Shown piece after piece: positions 44,736 to 57,825 of a stretch of DNA of 64,000 nucleotides. Where the stretch lies: assembly GCF_001457455.1 (NCBI RefSeq), contig NZ_LN831026.1, positions 310,001 to 374,000 of the forward strand. Direction: 5' to 3'. Numbering within the stretch: the first letter of the stretch is position 1; the number at the start of each line of letters is the position of its first letter. Below the pieces are notes generated by a model. That model searched no databases. It worked only from the letters and a program-made list of their open reading frames with translations, and was not told the origin of the DNA. This DNA is from Corynebacterium diphtheriae. Its GTDB lineage: Bacteria; Actinomycetota; Actinomycetes; Mycobacteriales; Mycobacteriaceae. The position numbers and the translations under genes are program-made.

Positions 44736-47700
44736 GTGCTGGAAGGACCCATCTTGGCAGTCTCCCGCCAGACCAAGGCCAACATCCCTGGGGCCCCCGA
44801 ACGCAAGTCGTTCGCAAAGATTACGGAACCAATCGAGGTTCCGGGGCTTCTCGATATTCAGCTCAACTCCTTTGCTTGGTTGATTGGTACGCCTGAGTGG
44901 CGCGCCCGCCAGCAAGAAGAGCTGGGCGACTCGGTTCGCGTAACAAGCGGACTTGAAGACATCTTGGAGGAGCTATCTCCTATCCAGGATTATTCCGGAA
45001 ATATGTCGCTGTCTCTTTCTGAGCCTCGCTTTGAGGACATGAAGAACACTATTGATGAGTGCAAAGACAAAGACATCAACTACTCCGCGCCACTGTATGT
45101 GACCGCAGAGTTCATCAACAACGAAACCCAAGAGATCAAATCGCAGACCGTATTCATCGGCGACTTCCCGATGATGACGGACAAGGGCACGTTCATTGTG
45201 AACGGTACCGAGCGTGTTGTTGTCTCTCAGCTGGTTCGTTCTCCTGGCGTGTACTTTGATCAGACGATCGATAAGTCCACCGAGCGTCCACTGCACTCCG
45301 TGAAGGTCATTCCTTCCCGCGGTGCATGGCTCGAGTTCGACGTGGATAAGCGTGACACCGTTGGTGTGCGTATCGACCGCAAGCGTCGTCAGCCTGTGAC
45401 CGTCTTGCTCAAGGCCCTTGGTTGGACCACTGAGCAGATCACGGAGCGCTTCGGCTTCTCTGAGATCATGATGTCCACCCTCGAGTCCGACGGTGTATCT
45501 AACACCGACGAGGCTTTGCTGGAAATCTACCGCAAGCAGCGTCCAGGTGAGCAGCCTACCCGCGACTTGGCACAGTCCCTGCTGGACAACTCTTTCTTCC
45601 GTGCAAAGCGCTACGACCTAGCAAAGGTGGGCCGCTACAAGGTCAACCGCAAGCTGGGCTTGGGTGGCGACAACGAGGGCCTCATGACCCTCACTGAAGA
45701 AGACATCGCAACCACCTTGGAGTACTTGGTACGCCTGCACGCAGGTGAAACCACCATGACGTCGCCAACCGGCGAGGTCATCCCAGTGGAAACCGATGAC
45801 ATCGACCACTTTGGTAACCGTCGTCTGCGTACCGTCGGCGAGCTGATCCAAAACCAGGTCCGTGTGGGACTTTCTCGCATGGAGCGCGTTGTTCGCGAGC
45901 GCATGACCACTCAGGATGCTGAGTCGATCACCCCTACCTCGCTGATCAACGTTCGCCCTGTTTCTGCCGCCATCCGCGAGTTCTTCGGAACCTCGCAGCT
46001 GTCGCAGTTCATGGACCAGAACAACTCTTTGTCCGGTCTGACCCACAAGCGTCGTCTCTCCGCACTGGGCCCAGGCGGCCTGTCGCGTGAGCGCGCCGGC
46101 ATTGAGGTCCGAGACGTTCACGCTTCTCACTACGGCCGTATGTGCCCAATTGAGACTCCGGAAGGTCCAAACATTGGTCTGATCGGTTCGCTTGCGTCCT
46201 ACGCTCGCGTCAACGCCTTCGGCTTCATCGAAACGCCATACCGCAAGGTAGAAAACGGCGTTCTGACTGACCAGATCGACTACCTGACCGCTGATGAGGA
46301 AGATCGCTTCGTCGTCGCGCAGGCAAACGTCGAGCATGACGCTGACGGCAAAATCACCGCAGACAGCGTAACCGTGCGTGTGAAGAACGGCGACATCCAG
46401 GTCGTCGCACCGGAATCCGTCGATTACCTCGACGTTTCGCCACGTCAGATGGTTTCCGTGGCAACCGCCATGATTCCATTCCTCGAGCACGACGACGCTA
46501 ACCGTGCCTTGATGGGTGCGAACATGCAGCGTCAGGCTGTCCCACTCGTGCGTTCTGAGGCACCATTCGTTGGCACCGGTATGGAGCGCGCAGCTGCCTA
46601 CGATGCTGGTGACTTGATCATCAACAAGAAGGGCGGCGTGGTTGAAAACGTCTCCGCAGACATCATCACCGTGATGGCTGACGACGGAACCCGCGAAACC
46701 TACATCCTGCGTAAGTTCGAGCGCACCAACCAGGGCACCTGCTACAACCAGACGCCGCTGGTAAACATCGGCGATCGTGTTGAGGCCGGTCAGGTTCTCG
46801 CCGACGGCCCAGGTACGCACAACGGCGAAATGTCCCTCGGACGCAACCTCCTCGTAGCTTTCATGCCATGGGAAGGCCACAACTACGAGGACGCTATTAT
46901 CCTGAACCAGCGCGTGGTCGAAGAGGATATCCTCACCTCGATCCACATCGAAGAACATGAGATCGATGCTCGCGACACCAAGCTGGGACCTGAGGAAATC
47001 ACCCGCGAGATCCCGAACGTTTCCGAAGACGTGCTCAAGGATCTCGACGAGCGCGGTATCGTTCGCATCGGTGCGGACGTTCGCGACGGCGACATCCTCG
47101 TCGGTAAGGTCACCCCGAAGGGTGAAACCGAGCTGACCCCTGAAGAGCGTCTGCTTCGTGCCATCTTCGGCGAGAAGGCACGCGAAGTCCGCGACACCTC
47201 CATGAAAGTACCTCACGGTGAAACCGGTAAGGTCATCGGCGTTCGCCGCTTCTCGCGTGACGACGATGACGATCTCGCACCAGGCGTCAACGAGATGATT
47301 CGCGTCTACGTTGCCCAAAAGCGCAAGATCCAAGACGGCGACAAGCTCGCTGGTCGCCACGGCAACAAGGGTGTCGTGGGCAAGATCCTGCCTCAGGAAG
47401 ATATGCCATTCATGCCAGACGGCACCCCAGTGGACATCATCCTGAACACCCACGGTGTGCCTCGTCGTATGAACATCGGCCAGGTGCTCGAGGTTCACTT
47501 GGGCTGGTTGGCCGCTGCCGGTTGGAAGATCGACACCGAAGACCCAGCAAACGCTGAATTGCTCAAGACCCTCCCAGAGGATCTCTACGACTTCCCAGCT
47601 GGTTCACTGACCGCAACCCCAGTGTTCGACGGTGCTACCAACGAGGAAATCGCAGGTCTGTTGGGCAATTCTCGTCCAAACCGCGACGGCGATGTCATGG

Positions 47701-48230
47701 TCGACGAAAACGGCAAGGCTACGCTGTTCGACGGCCGCTCCGGCGAACCATTCCCATACCCAGTGTCTGTTGGCTACATGTACATCCTGAAGCTGCACCA
47801 CTTGGTTGATGAGAAGATCCACGCACGTTCCACCGGTCCTTACTCCATGATTACCCAGCAGCCACTGGGCGGTAAGGCACAGTTCGGTGGTCAGCGCTTC
47901 GGCGAGATGGAGGTGTGGGCAATGCAGGCATACGGCGCTGCCTACACCCTGCAGGAACTCCTGACCATCAAGTCTGACGACGTGGTTGGCCGCGTCAAGG
48001 TGTACGAGGCCATTGTGAAGGGCGAAAATATTCCGGATCCTGGTATCCCAGAGTCCTTCAAGGTGCTCCTAAAAGAGCTCCAGTCGCTGTGCTTGAACGT
48101 GGAGGTTCTCTCCGCAGACGGCACCCCGATGGAGTTGTCTGGATCGGATGACGACGAGTTCGATCAGGCCGGTGCCTCCTTGGGCATCAACCTGTCGCGC
48201 GACGAGCGTTCCGACGCAGACATCGCCTAA
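44736..48230 (+). CDS. rpoB: RNA polymerase beta subunit
   Basis: 1164 residues from GTG 44736, which begins [14 protein letters not shown] like C. glutamicum RpoB; an in-frame ATG at 44700 would add 12 residues. The fork-loop/rifampicin region reads [20 protein letters not shown] then [11 protein letters not shown], with wild-type D, H and S at the usual resistance positions (E. coli 516, 526, 531), so no rifampicin resistance is predicted. [14 protein letters not shown] and the C-terminal [20 protein letters not shown] are present. Cotranscribed with rpoC 47 bases downstream. Confidence 0.98.
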   Translation: MLEGPILAVSRQTKANIPGAPERKSFAKITEPIEVPGLLDIQLNSFAWLIGTPEWRARQQEELGDSVRVTSGLEDILEELSPIQDYSGNMSLSLSEPRFEDMKNTIDECKDKDINYSAPLYVTAEFINNETQEIKSQTVFIGDFPMMTDKGTFIVNGTERVVVSQLVRSPGVYFDQTIDKSTERPLHSVKVIPSRGAWLEFDVDKRDTVGVRIDRKRRQPVTVLLKALGWTTEQITERFGFSEIMMSTLESDGVSNTDEALLEIYRKQRPGEQPTRDLAQSLLDNSFFRAKRYDLAKVGRYKVNRKLGLGGDNEGLMTLTEEDIATTLEYLVRLHAGETTMTSPTGEVIPVETDDIDHFGNRRLRTVGELIQNQVRVGLSRMERVVRERMTTQDAESITPTSLINVRPVSAAIREFFGTSQLSQFMDQNNSLSGLTHKRRLSALGPGGLSRERAGIEVRDVHASHYGRMCPIETPEGPNIGLIGSLASYARVNAFGFIETPYRKVENGVLTDQIDYLTADEEDRFVVAQANVEHDADGKITADSVTVRVKNGDIQVVAPESVDYLDVSPRQMVSVATAMIPFLEHDDANRALMGANMQRQAVPLVRSEAPFVGTGMERAAAYDAGDLIINKKGGVVENVSADIITVMADDGTRETYILRKFERTNQGTCYNQTPLVNIGDRVEAGQVLADGPGTHNGEMSLGRNLLVAFMPWEGHNYEDAIILNQRVVEEDILTSIHIEEHEIDARDTKLGPEEITREIPNVSEDVLKDLDERGIVRIGADVRDGDILVGKVTPKGETELTPEERLLRAIFGEKAREVRDTSMKVPHGETGKVIGVRRFSRDDDDDLAPGVNEMIRVYVAQKRKIQDGDKLAGRHGNKGVVGKILPQEDMPFMPDGTPVDIILNTHGVPRRMNIGQVLEVHLGWLAAAGWKIDTEDPANAELLKTLPEDLYDFPAGSLTATPVFDGATNEEIAGLLGNSRPNRDGDVMVDENGKATLFDGRSGEPFPYPVSVGYMYILKLHHLVDEKIHARSTGPYSMITQQPLGGKAQFGGQRFGEMEVWAMQAYGAAYTLQELLTIKSDDVVGRVKVYEAIVKGENIPDPGIPESFKVLLKELQSLCLNVEVLSADGTPMELSGSDDDEFDQAGASLGINLSRDERSDADIA

Positions 48231-48277
48231 CGCCAGGCAAGAAACTACAGAATCAGCACTAAACGAAAGGGAGTTAC

Positions 48278-52288
<4,011 letters not shown>

Positions 52289-52321
52289 AACCGGCCGAAC
52301 CCGCAATTTCGGTCTGTTGTA

Positions 52322-52360
52322 GAAGCGCCGCCTAGTTTTTCTAGGCGGCGCTTCTTTTTA
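52322..52360 (+). terminator. Intrinsic terminator of rpoBC
   Basis: AAGCGCCGCCTAG and CTAGGCGGCGCTT form a perfect 13-base stem around TTTTT, followed by CTTTTTAT. Together with the 3' end of rpoC it marks the left border of the A+T-rich accessory region. Confidence 0.95.
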
Positions 52361-52600
52361 TAAGTTGAACAGTTGTGAATAAGCAGAAAAATATGCTGTG
52401 GTTTAGTATCCTGCCAGCAATAGCGGTTATTGATCTGTTTTACCCCTAGGTATATGTTTATACGGTTATAGGCAACCTGTGGAAATAGGTAAACCTGCTG
52501 GTCAAACCCTGTGGGATGCTTTGGCAATGTTAGTCGAGTCTTTTCTCGGCTTGTTCACACTGAGGGCGCGCCTTCAAGACTGGCGGTGATACCGTTTTGA
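52361..52600. other. A+T-rich spacer between rpoC and the minus-strand cluster
   Basis: No convincing gene is visible. A short minus-strand frame here (52285-52527) crosses the rpoC terminator and shows no protein-like pattern. A motif such as TACCCCTAGGTATATG and several A/T runs occur, but I see no terminator with a clear T-run for the convergent ABC genes, and no direct repeat that would define an insertion site. Confidence 0.5.
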
Positions 52601-53317
52601 CTAACTCTTATGCATAGCATCAAATATGTTTGTTGGTGTTGTGTGATGGAGAATTTGACCTGTGTTTCCTTCTTTTAGTACCACAACACGGTCAGCTGAT
52701 GCTGCAATATCCAGATCATGTGTGACCATAACTAGAGAAGTTCTCTTGGTGACCGTTTCTTGAAGTAGTTTTAGGATAATTGCGCTGGTTGTAACGTCTA
52801 GTGCTCCGGTCGGTTCGTCGGCAAAGAGTATCTGGGGAGATCTGACAAGAGAACGTGCGATAGCTACGCGTTGCTGTTGTCCTCCGGATAATTGGTTTGG
52901 ATACTTATTGCCAGCTCCTGACAGCCCCACTTTTTCAAGAACTGAGTCGATTTCGCGTTTTTTGGGGTTTCGGCCAGCAAGCTTTGAAGGAAGCCGGATG
53001 TTGTCGGCGACCGTCAGGGAGCTAATGAGGTTTAAGTCTTGAAAGATGAAACTTGCGTGATTTCTCCTGATCTCAGCGACTTTTCGTGGCGAGGTGGCGG
53101 TGATTTTCTGATTGGCTAGGTAGATAGATCCTTCATCGGGTGCGAGTAATCCACTTAAGCAGTACAGTAATGTAGATTTTCCTGAACCAGATTTTCCGAC
53201 AATTGCAACAGATTCTCCAGGTAAAATAGTGAGATCAATTCCCTTGAGAACTGTTACTTTCTGACTACCTTTACCGAAGCTTTTCTTCACTCCGGTGGCT
53301 GTGATGAGTGTTGGCAT
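52601..53317 (-). CDS. ABC exporter ATP-binding protein of the RiPP cluster
   Basis: 238 residues of the LolD/MacB/BceA-type ATPase group: Walker [10 protein letters not shown] near 37, [15 protein letters not shown] signature, Walker [13 protein letters not shown] and the switch MVTHDLDIA. It is the last gene of the minus-strand cluster; its ATG overlaps the permease stop. It corresponds in role to YydI/EpeA of the B. subtilis epipeptide operon, though it is paired here with an FtsX-type permease. It should power export of, or self-protection from, the modified peptide. Confidence 0.88.
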   Translation of the reverse strand: MPTLITATGVKKSFGKGSQKVTVLKGIDLTILPGESVAIVGKSGSGKSTLLYCLSGLLAPDEGSIYLANQKITATSPRKVAEIRRNHASFIFQDLNLISSLTVADNIRLPSKLAGRNPKKREIDSVLEKVGLSGAGNKYPNQLSGGQQQRVAIARSLVRSPQILFADEPTGALDVTTSAIILKLLQETVTKRTSLVMVTHDLDIAASADRVVVLKEGNTGQILHHTTPTNIFDAMHKS

Positions 53318-54708
53318 TATTTACTCCCCAGTACGACGGTTATGGATTCTTTTCGGAAACCTGTGCTTGTCACGGTAAGCAGCATGAGCAGTGTGAGTGA
53401 CATGCCAAATGTGATAACCCCGGTAGCCGCCCAACTTGGTAATGAAACTTGTGCGGAGGGAATTGGTCCCGATGAAAAAGCAGCGACCATTGCAAGTTCG
53501 TTAGCGATGATTATGAAATAAGCGCAGAATAGTGAGATAAACGCATAAACGACGGTCTCAAACAGTGCTTTTGTATAAGCTGCGCTCCGAGTGGAACCGG
53601 ACACAATCAAGAGTGCATTATCTTGCTCTCTGTTTGAGGCCGTCGCAAAGACGATTGATGATGCCGATACGCATGCCGCAATGATAGGACCTGCGAGTAA
53701 TAATGCCATTTGCTCAGGTGGGGCAGAGACGGAGCTAGAAGCCCCGCTAACTGTTTCGAGAATATCTTTAAGTTTCGATACCCACGATGTCATTACCCCA
53801 ACAGCGGAGGCTGCGAGACTAATTGGCATGACAAGCGCTTTAGTTAGTGCAGGGCGCGCGGAGGCTTCCCTAGCGGCTAGAAAAAAGGAAACTTTGCCAG
53901 GACATAGTTGAATTAGTGCGACAAGTGCACGGATTAAGAATGGGCCAAGGAATGCAAAAACAAGACAAAGTAGTATGCCCATGCCTGGGTAGATTGTGAC
54001 GAAATCACCGATTTCCTGAGGATCGGTAAGTTCGGTTCGGTTTCCAATCGCAGAATAGATTGCGATGATTCCAACGAGGAACGCCACCCCGAGCGTAGTT
54101 GTGAATATGTAGCCTTTGACTGAACCGCGCTTTGTCTCGAAAGATGAGGAGGCTTTAACGCCAGTAATAAGATCACCGCGTACAATTTTTCGAGATGAGC
54201 TAATTCCAGCCAAAATGCTAACGATGACGGTAATGGCTATGCCGATAGAAATGGCGGGAGCTGGGATATTGTGCTCGAGAACGCTACTGTAAGGGAGCCC
54301 ACTGTGTCCTACGAAGCTTGCGTAGCTTGGCCAGATTATGATCGTGATTATCGTACCGACCACAGCTGATGCGGCGGTAACTAACACTACTTCCGTGAAG
54401 AGGATTGCAAGTGCTGTGGGAGGTAGAAGCCCAGCTATTTGCCAAAGCGCAACTTCACGTTGCTGTAAGCGAATACATGTGTCTACAACTAAGTGGAATG
54501 AAGCGAGGCCTGTAAGTACACTGAACGCGAGTGCAACTCCTCCCATGCTTATATATGCCTGCTGGGCATCTCCAGATACGGCAGCGCCGGCAACTATGAG
54601 GGCGACATTGAGGGTGAGAACGACCGAAAGGGCGATGGAAGAAACAAGTAGAGCGATCCATGACGCTATTCCCTTACGTACGGAGTTTAAAGCGATTTTG
54701 AAGATCAT
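53317..54708 (-). CDS. FtsX-type ABC transporter permease of the RiPP cluster
   Basis: 463 residues with about ten hydrophobic helices: one at the N-terminus, a group near 55-180, and FtsX-like groups near 230-280 and 380-460. The N-terminal IALNSVRKGIASWIALLVSSIALSVV is typical of FtsX/MacB permeases. ATG 54708 follows GGAGGCACAC and overlaps the protease stop (ATGA). It is almost twice as long as the permease YydJ of Bacillus epipeptide operons, so this export module is of a different kind. BceB-like resistance permeases are related, so immunity is a real possibility. Confidence 0.85.
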   Translation of the reverse strand: MIFKIALNSVRKGIASWIALLVSSIALSVVLTLNVALIVAGAAVSGDAQQAYISMGGVALAFSVLTGLASFHLVVDTCIRLQQREVALWQIAGLLPPTALAILFTEVVLVTAASAVVGTIITIIIWPSYASFVGHSGLPYSSVLEHNIPAPAISIGIAITVIVSILAGISSSRKIVRGDLITGVKASSSFETKRGSVKGYIFTTTLGVAFLVGIIAIYSAIGNRTELTDPQEIGDFVTIYPGMGILLCLVFAFLGPFLIRALVALIQLCPGKVSFFLAAREASARPALTKALVMPISLAASAVGVMTSWVSKLKDILETVSGASSSVSAPPEQMALLLAGPIIAACVSASSIVFATASNREQDNALLIVSGSTRSAAYTKALFETVVYAFISLFCAYFIIIANELAMVAAFSSGPIPSAQVSLPSWAATGVITFGMSLTLLMLLTVTSTGFRKESITVVLGSK

Positions 54709-55475
54709 ATGTGTGCCTCCGTTAAGATGTCGCAAATCAGCCAAATGATTCGCGCGGTATATATAACCGCAACACCATAGCTGATAATAATAATGGCTCG
54801 TACTAAGAGTGAGTTATCTTTGAATGATTTTGCTTCCCTTTGGTTGACTAGGACTAGCAGAGACTTAAAACCATCCGAGTTAAGTATGGGGATACAGTTA
54901 TAAGCCATAGCAATGGCATACCAAGAAAACACGAACAGCCAATCTCTCTCTAAGAGGTCTGCCCAGAGCATTCCAAAAGCTATAACGGTAATGATTGCGT
55001 TGGTAACGATCCCGATAGAATGAACAACGTAGCGATCCGTGCGAACGAGAAGGTGGGAGTCGTTCATTCTCACGTAAAAAGCGGGAAATACTCCGTAATT
55101 AAGCTTAAATCCAACCTTATCTGGAGATCTTCCCATCAGCCTGAATACTGCATAGTGGCCAGCCTCGTGAATGGCTATCTGGCAGGAGGCGTAGCCAATG
55201 AGTATCGCAAAATTGTGCCAGCCCAGTTGTGATAAGTCCACCTGATGCGCTCCCCAAATGCCTAATGCAGTAGAGGATACAATGAGGGAAATCGAAAGCA
55301 GTAAATAAACTGTAAAAACTGGTTTGCTCACAATAGGTGAGGTTTCTGTAAAAGGAAGGTTTTTGCCTGCGGAGAGAGGCGCCTGAACGATCCTTTTTGT
55401 AGACAGATCTTTAATGACTAGAACATTTCCTTCTTTAAGTATCTCGAAAGAATCGTTTTTGTATCTTTGAGTCAT
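54705..55475 (-). CDS. M50-type membrane metalloprotease, EpeP/YydH-like
   Basis: 256 residues. A soluble N-terminal part of about 50 residues is followed by several helices. The zinc motif HEAGH is at 103-107 (AIHEAGHYAVF) and the third-ligand region is NSDGF at 199-203, the arrangement of site-2 proteases (M50). GFKLNYGVFPAFYVRMND between them also fits the family. In epipeptide operons the equivalent YydH/EpeP removes the leader from the modified precursor at the membrane. It starts 4 bases after the radical SAM gene. Confidence 0.85.
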   Translation of the reverse strand: MTQRYKNDSFEILKEGNVLVIKDLSTKRIVQAPLSAGKNLPFTETSPIVSKPVFTVYLLLSISLIVSSTALGIWGAHQVDLSQLGWHNFAILIGYASCQIAIHEAGHYAVFRLMGRSPDKVGFKLNYGVFPAFYVRMNDSHLLVRTDRYVVHSIGIVTNAIITVIAFGMLWADLLERDWLFVFSWYAIAMAYNCIPILNSDGFKSLLVLVNQREAKSFKDNSLLVRAIIIISYGVAVIYTARIIWLICDILTEAHI

Positions 55476-55479
55476 GGGC

Positions 55480-56418
55480 TTATTTCGAGATACTTGTGTA
55501 TTCGTTTGAAACGATAGACACTACAGCTTTCAGCGTGTGTGGATTTGAGAAGAGGATTTGGCACATTTCACATGCGTCGACATAACTGCGGTCAATGTAG
55601 GAAATATCCAGAACCCTTTCTTCGATGCATCGCTCAAAGAGCCATTTGAAACCTTTTTGTCGGATCGCGGCAAAAAGAAGATTTCTCTCGATACTGGAAA
55701 CTGCGCGTTCTACGGGAAGATCTTCTGCCTTTCCAAAGGTGAGACCTGTGGTAAAGACCGTGGGGGAGCAACAAGGATAGACTTTGCCGTCGTAGTGGTA
55801 GGTGGGTTCAAAACCCGGACAGGTTAGATTGTCTTCTATACGATGGCGGCGAATGATTGATTCTTCAGGGTATTGTTCCGCTGCTCCCACTCGTTGAATG
55901 GGGAACTTAATCACTTTGACTCCCATGAGCGATTCTCCAAGCGCCGCTAGAATCCTATCGGAAGAGAAGTTTTTAGATACCGCAACATTAATTGCGATTG
56001 GTACCCTCACACTCAAGTTGGCATCGAGGATATTTTTGACTTTCTCTACCTTGAGGAGATCTTGATGGAAATCATCGAAGCTGATCTTTAGAGCGCAAAG
56101 ACCTGCTTCTTTTAGCTCAAAAAGTGTTTCCTCAGCTCGTTTCTTATTTTGTCCCCAGAACCCATTAGTTACTAAGGTTGCGGCTTTCCCATAGGATTTA
56201 GCAACGCGAAGTACTTCCAGTACTAAAGGTTTACGCAAGAGAGCTTCCCCGCCGCTCAATGAAATTGTGTCGATAGCGGGGGTTTCACAACCTTCCTTAA
56301 CGATTCGAAGAATCTGTTCATCTGTGAGATGTTCCTCGGCCTGAGGGGTGGAAGAAAAACAACAGTGTCCGCATCTAATGTTGCATTTCCTGTCAATAAC
56401 TATGCCAAGGGCTACCAT
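55480..56418 (-). CDS. Radical SAM/SPASM peptide epimerase, EpeE/YydG-like
   Basis: 312 residues. The radical SAM cluster motif CNIRCGHC has Cys12, Cys16 and Cys19; LSGGEAL (55-60) binds the SAM amino group; TNGFWG is near 84. The C-terminal region has Cys200 (CPGFEPTYHYDG), Cys216-Cys217 (VYPCCSP) and Cys283/Cys286 (CEMC), the pattern for an auxiliary iron-sulfur cluster and hydrogen-donor cysteine. CCFSS directly after the motif, NGFWG, YPCCSP and GFKW all recall YydG (EpeE) of B. subtilis, which converts L- to D-residues in its peptide. The small precursor gene lies 87 bases upstream. Confidence 0.88.
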   Translation of the reverse strand: MVALGIVIDRKCNIRCGHCCFSSTPQAEEHLTDEQILRIVKEGCETPAIDTISLSGGEALLRKPLVLEVLRVAKSYGKAATLVTNGFWGQNKKRAEETLFELKEAGLCALKISFDDFHQDLLKVEKVKNILDANLSVRVPIAINVAVSKNFSSDRILAALGESLMGVKVIKFPIQRVGAAEQYPEESIIRRHRIEDNLTCPGFEPTYHYDGKVYPCCSPTVFTTGLTFGKAEDLPVERAVSSIERNLLFAAIRQKGFKWLFERCIEERVLDISYIDRSYVDACEMCQILFSNPHTLKAVVSIVSNEYTSISK

Positions 56419-56451
56419 GTTGCGCCTAATTCACTCAAAGTGGAGATTACT

Positions 56452-56494
56452 AAAAAGGGGAAGGAAGGGATGGATACTTTCCATTCCCTCCCTT
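56452..56494 (-). terminator. Partial terminator between precursor and enzyme genes
   Basis: Read on the minus strand, AAGGGAGGGAATGG and CCATCCCTTCCTT form a hairpin with one bulge and one G-U pair, then CCCC and TTTTTAG. It lies between the precursor stop (56506) and the radical SAM start (56418), so most transcripts could end after the peptide gene. This gives more precursor than enzyme, as often seen in RiPP operons. Confidence 0.65.
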
Positions 56495-56505
56495 GTGTGT
56501 CGGAA

Positions 56506-56610
56506 TTACCAGTGCAGGATGGTTCCTCCGGTAACGAAATAGCCCAAATCGTCCTGATCTGCGAGATCAATGACGGCATCATTCTGGATGAGGGAGTTGA
56601 TAGAATCCAT
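56506..56610 (-). CDS. Epipeptide-like RiPP precursor peptide (34 residues)
   Basis: ATG 56610 is preceded by AAGGAG at ideal spacing (CCGTA) and the frame ends at TAA 56508-56506. The first 19 residues form an acidic leader (two IxxDxAD-like turns, net negative); residues 20-34 are DDLGYFVTGGTILHW. The DLxYFV block recurs in B. subtilis EpeX/YydF (DLWYFV), where Val and Ile residues are epimerised. Here Val26 and Ile31 would be the counterparts. Gene order, precursor then radical SAM then M50 protease, is that of the epe operon. If cleaved after DL, the product would be a 12-residue peptide ending in Trp. Activity is unproven. Confidence 0.82.
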   Translation of the reverse strand: MDSINSLIQNDAVIDLADQDDLGYFVTGGTILHW

Positions 56611-56674
56611 TACGGCTCCTTGTGAGATGAGATGAAACTGAGAGTAGGAAACAATCCTATTCTGCGTCAGTTTT

Positions 56675-56701
56675 GACTCGGCGAGTCGTTAATCAGATTA
56701 A
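56675..56701. promoter_or_regulatory. Two adjacent 13-base palindromes upstream of the RiPP precursor
   Basis: GACTCG-G-CGAGTC (56675-56687) and TTAATC-A-GATTAA (56689-56701) are perfect inverted repeats with one-base centres, separated by one base. They lie 65-90 bases upstream of the precursor ATG, where the promoter should be. They could be an operator pair; the first might also be a short hairpin. No clear -35/-10 pair could be assigned. Confidence 0.45.
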
Positions 56702-57130
56702 TACAAACGCTTGTCGTTTTTGTTTAAATCGCAAATTTGTTGCTTCCTGAGAGTGGGAAATTTTTGGTGGAACTCAAGTAAGGCTAGCTGTTAAGTTGAT
56801 TCATGCACTACAAGCATGAGAATTATTCATGAGGGAGAAGTTTTCTATACAAGTTTTTCGTTCGAGTATGTTTTTGAACGCTGTCTAATTCCACCTATTT
56901 GGGTGTGTTTTGGCAAGAAAATATTTTCCTGTCTTGAGTGTTACCTTTCTAACAATTTAGCTTTATAGCTTTATCTATTTCTAGGTATGTAGTATTAGAT
57001 GGATTTTTGGTAGTTGGTTACCTTCTTTATGGTCTCTGTGCTCCCACTGTTTCTGCTGCTTCTGCGTTGGCACCCGATAAAATTGCACAACCAAGACTGA
57101 AGTGCCCCAGGTTTTGTTCCGTTTGGGTAG
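56702..57130. other. A+T-rich non-coding stretch upstream of the RiPP operon
   Basis: No gene of credible length is visible on either strand. The stretch contains CATGC/GCATG arms at about 56802-56818 and CGTTC/GAACG arms at about 56859-56880, several T-runs, and at its right edge GAAGTGCCCCAGGTTTTG (from about 57098), which looks like the terminal part of an IS3-type element. Regulatory sequence for the precursor promoter may extend into it. Confidence 0.45.
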
Positions 57131-57386
57131 ATGGGAAAATCTTCGAACATGCCTAGAAAATTTGACCAGGAAGCGAAGGGCCGCGTTGTCCGCCTCGTGG
57201 AAGATCGCATCCTGGCGGAGAATATTTCCATGCAGGCAGCGTGCAAGTTCGTGGCTCCAAAGCTTGGAGTTTCGTGGCACACGGCGAGGCAATGGACGCA
57301 AGCCCGCTCGGCGTGAGGGGCGCGTTACTGAACGGTTGCCTGAGGACCTTGCTGCACCTTGTAAGCCCACCGTCACGCGCCACTAA
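57131..57386 (+). pseudogene. IS3-family transposase OrfA remnant
   Basis: From ATG 57149 the frame reads PRKFDQEAKGRVVRLVEDR and contains the helix-turn-helix segment LGVSWHTARQWT, the usual OrfA start. It then stops at 57314-57316. The expected continuation RREGRVTERLPEDLAA lies in another frame and ends at 57386, so the gene is frameshifted and cut off after about 75 residues. OrfB with its DDE catalytic residues is missing. An element that can move by itself is therefore not present. Confidence 0.85.
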
Positions 57387-57413
57387 CGCATACGGGTCTA
57401 CCGGTCGATAAAA

Positions 57414-57462
57414 ATCGCCCAGTACGCGTGTCTATCATGCACGTGCTGGGCGACTTTCGCTT
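57414..57462 (+). terminator. Hairpin after the transposase remnant
   Basis: CGCCCAG-TACGCGTG and GCACGTG-CTGGGCG can pair (imperfect stem) and are followed by ACTTTCGCTTT. It may be a terminator serving either strand at the edge of the remnant; the T-run is weak. Confidence 0.45.
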
Positions 57463-57540
57463 TCAGTGTGATGTCCTCTTTTAGGATGCTGCAAGCTTTT
57501 GGGCGCGCTGGTAAGACACTCCGAGGACTGTTCCCATACC

Positions 57541-57825
57541 TCACACGGTCATTCCAGCGTTTCGCATTGCAACAGCGAGGTCACTTCTTCGCGTTCTTTT
57601 TTCGGCGCGAGCTTTCATTTCCGCAAGGCCCGGTGGGAGAACAACATCAACAATAATGTTGAGTTCGTCTGGGGCTAGGTCTGCCTGGTAGGCCAGTGCT
57701 TCGCGCATCTCGTCGGCAGCATTAGCCAGCCGCTTAGTTTGGGGCACTGCCCCTAGTTCGGCATATTCGAGCACCCATACTCTGCTGGTTCCGCGTTCTG
57801 CGGTTACTGTGTATGTCGTGGTCAT
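57541..57825 (-). CDS. HicB-like antitoxin
   Basis: 94 residues from ATG 57825 (GTG 57834 is also possible). TTTYTVTAERGTSRVWVLEYAE at the start resembles the HicB RNase-H-like fold, AADEMREALAYQADLAPDEL follows, and the C-terminal half (AEMKARAEKRTRRSDLAVAM) is helical and basic, probably a DNA-binding or dimerisation segment. The upstream sequence on the same strand, ending in TAATG overlap, encodes a HicA-like C-terminus but no complete toxin. The antitoxin may be an orphan. Confidence 0.65.
   Translation of the reverse strand: MTTTYTVTAERGTSRVWVLEYAELGAVPQTKRLANAADEMREALAYQADLAPDELNIIVDVVLPPGLAEMKARAEKRTRRSDLAVAMRNAGMTV

Noticed and set aside
46010..46085. Possible rifampicin-resistance change in rpoB (Ser in QNNSLSG)
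   Set aside because: Ser instead of Pro at this position is normal in corynebacteria; the key D, H and S residues are wild type.
45618..47498. Open frame of 626 codons antisense to rpoB
   Set aside because: It mirrors the codon structure of rpoB, a highly expressed gene with biased codons, which opens the opposite strand. No ribosome-binding site or protein motif was seen.
56329..56625. Plus-strand frame over the RiPP precursor
   Set aside because: It lies opposite the precursor and the radical SAM start, has no ribosome-binding site and no protein-like pattern; the minus-strand 34-residue frame is far better supported.
56859..56880. CGTTC/GAACG arms as a LexA box
   Set aside because: The arms are 12 bases apart and do not fit the 4-base spacing of the LexA operator.
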